Shown here one piece after another: positions 1 through 5,587 of a stretch of 7,787 nucleotides of DNA. The DNA is from Comamonadaceae bacterium (GTDB taxonomy: Bacteria; Pseudomonadota; Gammaproteobacteria; Burkholderiales; Burkholderiaceae_C). The DNA lies in NCBI GenBank assembly GCA_947374105.1, contig CANCAO010000061.1:1-7787 (forward strand). Reading direction: 5' to 3'. A program made the position numbers and the translations under genes. Within the stretch, counting starts at the first letter, position 1, and each line of letters opens with the position of its first letter. Below the pieces are notes generated by a model that searched no databases, was not told the origin of the DNA, and was given only the letters and a program-made list of their open reading frames with translations.

Positions 1-226
1 TGCGGCGTTGATGAAGTCACACGGCGGCGTAACGGTAGGCAAGACGATTGTTGAAGCCTTCGTGTTGGCCAACTACATGGAAGAAAACGCCTACCGCCAG
101 TACATGGCGATGCAGATCGGCAAGCCCTATGTGTTCACCGAGCATGAGATGACGCAGTGCCGTGAGAAGCTGTGGAACGAGACGCTGTTCAAGCGGGCTT
201 GGGATCATTTTTTGGCCAAGCTTTAA
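1..226 (+). CDS. Class II aldolase/adducin family protein, C-terminal fragment
   Basis: This is the 3' end of a gene that enters from the left edge. The frame is open from base 2 and ends at the TAA at 224-226, so the TTG at 8 is not a real start. The residues read AALMKSHGGVTVGKTIVEAF, followed by a helix (VLANYMEENAYRQYMAMQIG). The 'HG-x-x-x-x-G-x-x-x-x-EAF' pattern matches the C-terminal part of class II aldolase/adducin domains, where this histidine belongs to the metal-binding set. Family members are zinc-dependent aldolases, epimerases or decarboxylases of small sugars and hydroxy acids. The fragment is too short to choose a substrate. It converges on the shikimate dehydrogenase gene, with the hairpin pair at 255-451 in between. 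I am fairly sure of the family and cannot say which member. Confidence 0.72.
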   Translation, partial: AALMKSHGGVTVGKTIVEAFVLANYMEENAYRQYMAMQIGKPYVFTEHEMTQCREKLWNETLFKRAWDHFLAKL

Positions 227-254
227 GTTCACTGCTGACGATTAGCCTTTGTAC

Positions 255-330
255 GCACGGCGAGGGGTTCATCGCCCGCCCTCATACTGGGGTACCAGAA
301 ATCGGTCGAGCGATGAACCCCTCACCGTGC
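255..330 (-). repeat. Palindromic element copy 1 (hairpin with conserved core)
   Basis: The arms 255-275 and 310-330 are reverse complements over 21 bases with one mismatch (C261 against A324, which is a G-U wobble on the minus strand). Inside lies a 30-nt core at 278-307. Read on the minus strand it begins GACCGATTTC and ends GTATGAGGGC. The core holds its own 4-bp hairpin (CTGG 287-290, CCAG 295-298). A weak outer stem is possible between CTTTG at 247-251 and CAAAG at 337-341. No T-run follows on either strand, so it is not a standard intrinsic terminator. The core recurs in inverted orientation at 400-429. Confidence 0.85.
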
Positions 331-377
331 ATCGACCAAAGTAGTGAGTGACCGGTCGCGCGCGTCGGTGATCGCAA
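331..377. other. Spacer between the two palindromic elements
   Basis: This 47-base spacer contains a perfect 8-bp palindrome GACCGGTC (350-357) followed directly by an alternating CGCGCGCG run (357-364). No coding potential or promoter is apparent. The palindromes add to the symmetry of the paired element, but nothing here identifies a bound protein. Confidence 0.5.
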
Positions 378-451
378 GGCGGGTGAGCATTTGCTGACTG
401 ACCGATTTCGGGTACTCCCGTATGAGGGCAGTTAGCAAATGCTCACCCGCC
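378..451 (+). repeat. Palindromic element copy 2 (hairpin with conserved core)
   Basis: The arms 378-400 and 429-451 pair over 23 positions, 22 of them Watson-Crick plus one G-T wobble (396/433). The core at 400-429, read on the plus strand, is 27/30 identical to the reverse complement of the core at 278-307. Its inner hairpin is CGGG (409-412), loop TACT, CCCG (417-420). The arm sequences are unrelated to those of copy 1 apart from short matches, so the pairing itself appears conserved, not the arm sequence. The copies lie in opposite orientation, 47 bases apart, as in REP/BIME-type paired elements. I do not recognise the core as a named family. Confidence 0.87.
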
Positions 452-486
452 CAAGACCAAGCCGAATCGAATGACGAGGATTGCGA

Positions 487-1329
487 CTACAGACTCTGCT
501 CCACCAAAGTGCGCAGTTCCGCAGTCACCACAGGCTCCAAACCAAACCACGCCTTCCACGCCAACGGGCCTTGGTGCAACAACATGCCCAGACCGTTGAC
601 CGTCGGGTTGCCACGCATACGTGCAGCGGCGAGAAAGGATGTCTCCAGCGGGATGTACACAATGTCTGCCGCCAATGCGCTGGTGGGCAGCTTGTCCAGA
701 TGGATATCCAAATCGGTTTGCCCCACCATGCCCTGGCTGGTGGTGTTGACCACCATGGCTGCGCCCTCTAAAACATCGTTGCGCTGCGCCCAGGGGTAGA
801 CCTTGATCGGCGCGCCAAAATCAGCCGCCAGTGCTTCGGCCCGCTCCAAATTGCGGTTTACCAAGCGAATTTCTTTGGCCCCTTCTTGCATCAGCCCGTA
901 GCACACAGCGCGTGAACCGCCACCTGCGCCAATCACCACAATCGGCCCCACATCGGCACGCCAATTCGGTTGTGCTTCACGCACATTGCGGATAAAGCCA
1001 AACGCATCGTTGTTGCTGCCCAAAAGCGTGCCGTCCGCACGCACCGTCACGCAACTGATTGCGCCGATTTTGCGTGCCGCCGCATCGACTTCATCGACGA
1101 TCTTCATCGCTTCTTGTTTGTGCGGAATCGTCAGATTGCAACCCGAAAACCCCAGCGGCTGCAAAGCCCGCAAGGCCGCCGCCAGCCCTTCAGGCTTGAT
1201 CGCCAACGGCACATAACGCCCCGCCATGCCTTGCTGCTTGAGCCAGTAGTTGTGCAACATGGGCGAGCGCGAATGCATGATGGGCTGGCCCATCACGCCA
1301 GCAAGGTAGAAACAGTCAGGATGTGCCAT
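487..1329 (-). CDS. aroE: Shikimate dehydrogenase family protein (AroE-like)
   Basis: AroE reduces 3-dehydroshikimate to shikimate with NADPH in the cytoplasmic pathway to aromatic amino acids. The 280-aa length fits the family. Visible motifs are the S-x-S substrate loop (S20, S22 in HSRSP), NLTIPHK with catalytic Lys71, Asp108 in GSNNDAFGF, the nucleotide loop GAGGGSRA (134-141), N158-R159 typical of NADP binding, VNTTSQGM, DIVYIPLET, and the C-terminal GLGMLLHQ with Gln253. I chose the ATG at 1329 because the family start (…PDCFYLAGVMGQPI) follows at once. An in-frame TTG at 1368 would add 13 residues. There is no clear ribosome binding site before the ATG. Two pocket positions look altered: the usual NT of GAVNT is S92-C93, and the usual NTD reads NND. 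The long PLET/GLGMLLHQ style recalls alphaproteobacterial-type AroE, so a second, specialised paralogue (for example a quinate/shikimate dehydrogenase relative) is possible. The family is secure; the exact substrate is less so. Confidence 0.88.
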   Translation of the reverse strand: MAHPDCFYLAGVMGQPIMHSRSPMLHNYWLKQQGMAGRYVPLAIKPEGLAAALRALQPLGFSGCNLTIPHKQEAMKIVDEVDAAARKIGAISCVTVRADGTLLGSNNDAFGFIRNVREAQPNWRADVGPIVVIGAGGGSRAVCYGLMQEGAKEIRLVNRNLERAEALAADFGAPIKVYPWAQRNDVLEGAAMVVNTTSQGMVGQTDLDIHLDKLPTSALAADIVYIPLETSFLAAARMRGNPTVNGLGMLLHQGPLAWKAWFGLEPVVTAELRTLVEQSL

Positions 1330-1498
1330 GGGGAATAATCTTGCGTTGAAAGGCGAGAATGGTAACAAAGGGCTTGTGAACGGCGCGAAGTGCGACGACG
1401 TGTAGAGGAGCCATTAATCTGGTTCTGAGTGCCTGCAAACCCTGAGTACCCTTGGGAATTGGGAGACCCTGCCTTAGACCCCCGGTTGCACCGGGCCA
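1330..1498. other. Intergenic region upstream of the aroE-like gene
   Basis: This non-coding stretch must carry the promoter of the aroE-like gene (minus strand), but I see no convincing -35/-10 pair. It contains a perfect 6-bp hairpin, CCCGGT (1481-1486), loop TGC, ACCGGG (1490-1495), without a T-run. The hexamer CTGAGT occurs twice (in 1426-1446) as a direct repeat. No RNA gene is apparent. Confidence 0.45.
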
Positions 1499-1523
1499 AT
1501 CCCAAAATCGTGACGTCAGCACT

Positions 1524-1562
1524 CAAAAAAATAAGCCAAGGCCAGCAGGGTACTGACCTTGG
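1524..1562 (-). terminator. Intrinsic terminator of the 361-aa repeat protein gene
   Basis: Read on the minus strand, the arm CCAAGGTCAG (1553-1562) pairs with CTGGCCTTGG (1536-1545) over 10 bp including one G-U pair, with a 7-nt loop. A short spacer then leads to a run of seven T (1525-1531). It lies 14 nt after the stop codon. The matching site after the upstream gene (2764-2804) keeps a hairpin and T-run with a different stem sequence. Confidence 0.8.
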
Positions 1563-1563
1563 G

Positions 1564-1583
1564 CCGCTTAAGTTCTTAAGCGG
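1564..1583 (-). repeat. Perfect 8-bp hairpin spanning the stop codon
   Basis: CCGCTTAA (1564-1571) and TTAAGCGG (1576-1583) are exact reverse complements separated by 4 bases. The TAA stop of the 361-aa gene is inside the right arm. It sits directly before the terminator hairpin. The duplicated copy at 2813-2827 keeps only the stop-side half, so it need not be functional. Confidence 0.6.
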
Positions 1584-2661
1584 CGCCTTTGCGACCTTCG
1601 TTGATGCCGCAAGTGAGCCAATGGTCCAGGGCAACTTTGTAATTGGCGCCGTACGCCGCCTTCAAGTCTGAATAGGCAGCTAAATAGAACTGCGGATCAA
1701 AGTCCGCCGAGCCAGCCCGGCCCTCGTTGGGCAGACCGAGGCTCAGCCAATGGGTAAGCGCTGCCATGTAGTTGCTGCCAAAGGCCGCCTTCAAGTCAGG
1801 GTAATGACCGAGGTAGAACTGTGCATCAAATGCGCGGGAACCCCGCCGGCCTTCTTTGGCGAATCCCATGGTGACCCAATGCTCGTGTGCGGCGGCAACA
1901 TTGGTGCCAAATGCCGCAGTCAAGTCTGGGTAGGCCTTCAGATAAAAAGCGGCATCAAACACCCTTGGGTCATCCAGCCTGGTGTCGTAAACCGTTGGAG
2001 CGATCTGAGGAGTCATCACGAAGACGTTCAGTGAGCCGGAGTTCGTCTTGCCCTGAATGATCTGGCCGAGCGGCGACTGCAAACCCGCATACGGCATCTG
2101 GCAGATCGTCAACTCATACACACCACGAGATGTGTTCGCATAAAAGTTTGACTCGATCGAAGCCCGCTGACTGTAGCGGTAGGCAACGTCAAAGAGCACC
2201 CCGTGTGCCCCAACGGGAGACAGAAGAAACACCCGCGCGTCTGCCTGCGACGCGGAAAACGAATAGTTGCTTCCGCTTGACGGCCCGCGCTGGGCGATCT
2301 CAAGGTATTTGCCGCTCGGGCCCTGGAGGATGATCTTTTGGTAATTTGACGCATAGCCATACTGTTCACCGGCGACGCGCGGCCAGGTCGTGACGCGGAA
2401 CACACTGCCGACGTTAGAGGCAGGCAACGGCGCAACAAGGTAATCCATCGTCGCCGTCATCGATCGATCGCGCGTGAACACCGACCCGGCAAGCGGCGTC
2501 GTTCCGATGAAACTGCTGAGCGGGTGGAAGCTCCCGTCAGGATTGTTCATCACGTCAAGCATTGCGTACCCTGTACTCTGCAGCGCAATGTATGCGCCAT
2601 CAGCAAGCGGCGTCCCGTCCCAGGGCGTACCGGTGTAACCAGAAAACGTTGGATTACTCAT
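1576..2661 (-). CDS. 361-aa protein with three C-terminal 43-residue repeats
   Basis: I do not recognise the full protein. The start is the ATG at 2661, with GGAGAAG (2668-2674) 6 nt upstream. There is no signal peptide or membrane segment. Residues 1-224 form a Gly/Ser/Tyr-rich region. The stretch around 85-180 (VFRVTTWPRV, IILQGPSGKYLEIA, FSASQADARVFLL) has the spacing of a beta-trefoil or fascin-like sheet domain. This is a visual impression only. Residues 235-277, 278-320 and 321-361 are tandem repeats with the pattern F-D-x-x-FYL-x-x-Y-x-DL-x-AA-[FY]-G-x-N…H-W…G…EGR-x-G. To my knowledge, similar YxxxxxDLxxAFGxN…H…G…EGR repeats occur in large secreted and RTX-type proteins. The C-terminal 137 residues are about 90% identical to those of the upstream 565-aa protein, while the N-terminal parts are unrelated. 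The gene has its own likely promoter and terminator. A binding or surface-targeting role for the repeats is inference. Confidence 0.85.
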   Translation of the reverse strand: MSNPTFSGYTGTPWDGTPLADGAYIALQSTGYAMLDVMNNPDGSFHPLSSFIGTTPLAGSVFTRDRSMTATMDYLVAPLPASNVGSVFRVTTWPRVAGEQYGYASNYQKIILQGPSGKYLEIAQRGPSSGSNYSFSASQADARVFLLSPVGAHGVLFDVAYRYSQRASIESNFYANTSRGVYELTICQMPYAGLQSPLGQIIQGKTNSGSLNVFVMTPQIAPTVYDTRLDDPRVFDAAFYLKAYPDLTAAFGTNVAAAHEHWVTMGFAKEGRRGSRAFDAQFYLGHYPDLKAAFGSNYMAALTHWLSLGLPNEGRAGSADFDPQFYLAAYSDLKAAYGANYKVALDHWLTCGINEGRKGAA

Positions 2662-2690
2662 CTATGACTTCTCCATTAAAAGTGAGAAAA

Positions 2691-2696
2691 ACTATA
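2691..2696 (-). promoter_or_regulatory. Possible -10 box for the 361-aa repeat protein gene
   Basis: On the minus strand, TATAGT lies about 30 nt upstream of the ATG at 2661 and downstream of the terminator at 2764-2804, where a promoter would be needed. The -35 side is poor: the hexamer 17 nt further upstream is TTCTGT. This is a candidate only. Confidence 0.3.
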
Positions 2697-2737
2697 TGCT
2701 CGCGTTTGATATTACAGAATCTGATTACGCTGGTCTG

Positions 2738-3242
2738 ATCCCAAAATTGTGAGGGCAACACTTAAAAAAATACGCCAAGACCAGCAGGGTGCTGGCGCAA
2801 GGCGTTTCCCAGTTGCTTCTTAAGCGGAGCCTCTGCGACCCTCGTTGAGACCGGCACCGAGCCAATGATCCAGGGCAACCTTGTAGTTGGCGCCGTACGC
2901 CGCCTTCAAGTCTGAATAGGCAGCTAAATAGAACTGCGGATCAAAGTCCGCCGAGCCAGCCCGGCCCTCGTTGGGCAGACCGGGGCTCAGCCAATGGGTA
3001 AGCGCCGCCATGTAGTTGCTGCCAAAGGCCGCCTTCAAGTCGGGGTAATGACCGAGGTAGAACTGTGTATCAAATGCACGGGAACCCCGCCTGCCTTCTT
3101 TGGCGAATCCAACGGTGACCCAATGCTCGTGTGCGGCGGCAAAATTGGTGCCGAATGCCGCAGTCAGGTCGGGGTAGCACTTCAGATAGAAAGCGGCATT
3201 GAATACCCTGGGGTCATCCAGGCTGGAATCGTATGCCTTTGG
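2738..3242 (-). repeat. Duplicated 3' module, copy B (repeat domain plus terminator)
   Basis: This is the partner of the segment at 1499-1995. It covers the last ~137 codons of the 565-aa gene and its terminator. Coding parts have equal length (381 nt for the three repeats in both). By my count 124 of 137 residues match, and the most conserved part is the second repeat and the start of the third. The 3' non-coding parts differ by about 5 nt in length. Confidence 0.9.
2764..2804 (-). terminator. Intrinsic terminator of the 565-aa repeat protein gene
   Basis: On the minus strand, CCAGCA (2790-2795) pairs with TGCTGG (2781-2786) around a 3-nt loop. An outer CGCC/GGCG stem (2801-2804 with 2773-2776) is possible. 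Seven T follow (2764-2770). It separates the 565-aa gene from the 361-aa gene, so the latter probably depends on its own promoter. Confidence 0.75.
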
Positions 3243-4517
3243 ACCATCGGGCGAAATCAGACCGTCAATCGCACGGCTTGTAATGAGCTGATCACTGACT
3301 GTAGCGGTGAGTGCCCGAAATTTGTCCGAGCGAAAGCCGCACTTGACCATGACTTGTGGACTGACGACATGCCGTTTTTTGTTGTTAGAGACCAGGTAAA
3401 CGCCATTGTTGCGGCCATCCACTCCCAAATAAGCACCAACCGTTAGTGCCGGACCAATGTTGAATGGCGTGGTGCCAATCTCCAGTAAGCCGTCCCATGT
3501 GGCAAAAATATTGTTATATGTAGCTACGTCCGGGATATGGCAGGCCAACCCGTCCAGCACGACATAGGCCTTTCCATCTTGTGAGGTCCGCACACGTTGC
3601 CCTTCATAGTAGTTGAAGGGAACCCGTTTTAAAAAGGTACCTGTGACATTGGCAACTGTGTCGGCGTTGGCAACCGTCCAGGCCTGGTAGCCAGCAGGCA
3701 CAGTGCCTTCGCAAGCCAGCTTAGTAATGCCATAGACCATTACCCCCATCAAAAATTGCCCCCCGCTACCCACCACGGCATTGATGCGGTCTTTGCAGGC
3801 TTTAACGATGAGAAAGGTGATGATCGTCTCAAGCTGCGACCGGTTAATACCCGAACTGCTCACGCCTGGAATTTCATAAACCGGCTTGGCAACAATGACC
3901 GCCAGAGCTTTGGCGGCTGGCGTCAGCAAGTTGCCTGCGCCAGTGGACATCGATGATTGCGATTGTGATGCAGCAAGGGCAACCGCGGCCGTGGAAACCT
4001 CGGCTTCACCCGAGCCGGCAAGCGCCGCAAATATGGCCGAAATACCCGATCCGACCAAAATATTGCATATATTTTTTTCGACGAACTCCTTAACCGCCAC
4101 CGCACCTTCGGCAACTTTTTCAACCCCCTGCTTGACCCCGACATCTGCAGCTTTGAAACCTTCAATCAGGCCATCCGTTACATGAAGCCCGACGCTCTCC
4201 ACGCTTTTGCCGATGTAGTCCGCCTCGGCAGAAGTGGCCCTCCAAACTGATGCACCGGCCGACTGCGCACCGCCGGCAAAGCTGTTGGCGGCCGAAACCG
4301 ATTTGTTGGCGATCCTCTTTAAGGCCAACGCTGTCCCCGCAGTGCCCGCATTGATCGCGCCAATGCTGATCGCAGCAATTTCATTTCCCGCAGTAGTTGC
4401 GACGGAAGCAACTTGGTTTCCCGCAGCAGTGGCGGTAGAAACAAGTTGATTTGCAACTCCCGTAAAGGGGGAAGCAATTGTATTTCCCAGATTTTCCAGG
4501 TCATTTAGAACACTCAT
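2820..4517 (-). CDS. 565-aa Ala/Gly-rich protein with three C-terminal 43-residue repeats
   Basis: I do not recognise this as a named protein. The start is the ATG at 4517, with GGGAGAA (4523-4529) 5 nt upstream. There is no N-terminal signal peptide. Residues 1-150 are Ala/Gly/Val-rich and probably helical. Asn recurs every 11 residues (N23, N34, N45, N56) in repeats such as NQLVSTATAAG and NQVASVATTAG. Two hydrophobic stretches (about 150-168 and 231-266) could touch or span a membrane. Residues about 312-355 (GKAYVVLDG…HIPDVATYNNIF) and 370-420 (GVYLVSNNKKRHVVSP…CGF) look like two copies of a 'Y-V-V-x-x-x-G-K-x-H-I/V-x-x-P-x-x-x' beta repeat of a kind seen in cell-surface proteins. Residues 439-481, 482-524 and 525-565 are the repeats shared with the downstream 361-aa protein. 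The next gene upstream is the muramidase, 293 nt away. A surface, envelope or delivered protein is plausible but unproven. Confidence 0.85.
   Translation of the reverse strand: MSVLNDLENLGNTIASPFTGVANQLVSTATAAGNQVASVATTAGNEIAAISIGAINAGTAGTALALKRIANKSVSAANSFAGGAQSAGASVWRATSAEADYIGKSVESVGLHVTDGLIEGFKAADVGVKQGVEKVAEGAVAVKEFVEKNICNILVGSGISAIFAALAGSGEAEVSTAAVALAASQSQSSMSTGAGNLLTPAAKALAVIVAKPVYEIPGVSSSGINRSQLETIITFLIVKACKDRINAVVGSGGQFLMGVMVYGITKLACEGTVPAGYQAWTVANADTVANVTGTFLKRVPFNYYEGQRVRTSQDGKAYVVLDGLACHIPDVATYNNIFATWDGLLEIGTTPFNIGPALTVGAYLGVDGRNNGVYLVSNNKKRHVVSPQVMVKCGFRSDKFRALTATVSDQLITSRAIDGLISPDGPKAYDSSLDDPRVFNAAFYLKCYPDLTAAFGTNFAAAHEHWVTVGFAKEGRRGSRAFDTQFYLGHYPDLKAAFGSNYMAALTHWLSPGLPNEGRAGSADFDPQFYLAAYSDLKAAYGANYKVALDHWLGAGLNEGRRGSA
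4320..4451 (-). repeat. Four degenerate 33-bp (11-residue) repeats
   Basis: These encode residues 23-66 of the 565-aa protein: NQLVSTATAAG, NQVASVATTAG, NEIAAISIGAI, NAGTAGTALAL. The first two are most alike at DNA level. An 11-residue period suits an extended amphipathic helix, as in apolipoprotein- or LEA-like helices. The function here is unknown. Confidence 0.6.
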
Positions 4518-4810
4518 TGTAATTCTCCCAAAGTATTTGTTTGACGGCCTAGCACCACGGATGATTCCATATTTTGCCCAGCCAACCGGTTAATTACAAA
4601 GTTGCACGTTTGAATTGAACTCGCGAATCATAAAAGCAACCGGAGCGCCTAATACCGAAGGCGCTTTGATAAGTGAATCAAATTTTGAGAATTCCCCCCA
4701 TTTCCATTTCCATCCAAAGATTGTTCGGCTTCCAGGCTTCCATGCAGTTCGCCGCGGAGCTGTGACATGGGCGCGGAGGTGTCACTAGTTATGCGCTTCC
4801 TGAAAGTTCG
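4518..4810. other. Intergenic region between muramidase and 565-aa gene
   Basis: About 290 non-coding bases, AT-richer than the flanking genes. A perfect 7-bp hairpin (AGCGCCT 4644-4650, AGGCGCT 4659-4665, 8-nt loop) could be a remnant terminator of the muramidase gene, but the nearest T-rich stretch on the minus strand is about 10 nt beyond it. A second inverted repeat, GTGACA/TGTCAC, spans 4762-4785. For the 565-aa gene a weak minus-strand promoter candidate, TTGTAA-17 nt-CAAAAT, lies about 60-90 nt upstream of the ATG. None of these is firm. Confidence 0.4.
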
Positions 4811-5587
4811 CTACCAATTCAAATCAGAACGCAGGCGCGCCATTGTGGGCACATCTGCTGTTCCTGTGGTGGCTAGGCCAGTGGTTTGCTGGTACTTGAT
4901 CAACGCCTTTTGTGTACCGTTACCAAACCAGCCATCGACGAAACCGGGCCCGCCATAGCCGAGCAACATCAACCCCATTTGCAATGTGCGCACGGTCAGG
5001 TCAGGCATGGGCCCTTGAAGAAAGCGCTTGTGAAACAGGTCAAGTTTTTCATCGTATTTGTTTTTCTGAAAATCTGCACCGTTGTAGTGGTGTGCGAAAT
5101 CAGCCCAACTCCCACTGCGCAGGTATTGCGCAATATTGGCCTGCTGGACGAACCCGATCATGGCTTGTAGTTGTGCATCTTCAGAGGCTTGCGAGGCAGT
5201 CACCAAGGCCTCGACATCGACAAATCCAACCTTGCTGGCATTGAACCCCATGACTTGACCCAGACCCCATGAGGTGCTTTGCAGTGCGGCGGTGCGATCC
5301 AAGGCGAGTGCCTTGGCCAATCGGTCATACTGGAAAGTGCCGGTAGCACCATAGCCGCCTGCAATGGGGTTGCTGACGTCTTGGGCTTGGTTGTCAAACT
5401 TGCCACGGGTCAAGCGACTGAACCAGTGCCGTTCAAACAAAATTTTGGGTCGGCGATCGGGTAAAAATCCGCAGCCGCTTGTCTCCACAGTTAGGACCGC
5501 CCATAGGGCGGGGGCTTCAACGCCCAAAGTGTCAACCGCTCTGGCGATACCGTGTGCAGTCAGTGGACTGGCTTTGCCTTCAAACAT
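4811..5587 (-). CDS. N-acetylmuramidase (DUF3380-type) with C-terminal peptidoglycan-binding domain
   Basis: This is predicted to cleave the glycan strand of peptidoglycan. Residues about 12-190 match the N-acetylmuramidase (DUF3380) family. They include ALWAVLTVETSGCGFLPDRR with a likely catalytic Glu35, the ILFERHWF motif (49-56), STSWGLGQVMGFN (104-116) and HHYNGADFQKNKYDEKL (166-182). Residues about 196-252 form a peptidoglycan-binding type 1 domain (VRTLQMGLMLLGY…VDGWFGNGTQKALIKYQ). The ATG at 5587 is preferred over the TTG at 5605, because AAGGAA (5594-5599) lies 6 nt before it. That ATG also overlaps the stop of the upstream gene as ATGTTTGA, which implies translational coupling. The 258-aa protein has no signal peptide or anchor, so it needs a holin, lysis or a dedicated route to reach its substrate. 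No holin or spanin is visible nearby. It could be a prophage-derived endolysin or a delivered cell-wall effector. Confidence 0.92.
   Translation of the reverse strand: MFEGKASPLTAHGIARAVDTLGVEAPALWAVLTVETSGCGFLPDRRPKILFERHWFSRLTRGKFDNQAQDVSNPIAGGYGATGTFQYDRLAKALALDRTAALQSTSWGLGQVMGFNASKVGFVDVEALVTASQASEDAQLQAMIGFVQQANIAQYLRSGSWADFAHHYNGADFQKNKYDEKLDLFHKRFLQGPMPDLTVRTLQMGLMLLGYGGPGFVDGWFGNGTQKALIKYQQTTGLATTGTADVPTMARLRSDLNW

Larger units (their letters stand above)
1499..1995 (-). repeat. Duplicated 3' module, copy A (repeat domain plus terminator)
   Basis: This segment, covering the last ~137 codons of the 361-aa gene plus its 3' flank, is closely similar to 2738-3242. The longest identical run I found is 96 bp (1643-1738 equals 2887-2982). 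The similarity continues past the stop codon through the terminator to the shared ATCCCAAAAT at 1499-1508, and stops upstream near the YDxxLDDPRVF junction. Beyond that the two proteins are unrelated. The duplicated unit is therefore a domain together with its terminator. Confidence 0.9.

Noticed and set aside
255..451. The two hairpins as a bidirectional intrinsic terminator for the convergent genes
   Set aside because: No T-run follows either hairpin on either strand, and the conserved internal core is not expected of a terminator. Some effect on transcription ends is still possible.
255..451. Integron attC site or CRISPR repeat
   Set aside because: There is no GTTRRRY-type R box pair at the ends and no integrase. 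Only two copies exist, in inverted orientation, with a 47-base spacer.
1750..3446. Plus-strand open frames at 1750-2034 and 2994-3446 that resemble each other
   Set aside because: They are antisense to the two copies of the repeat module. Their likeness follows from the duplication of the coding strand, and neither has a convincing start signal or a known family.
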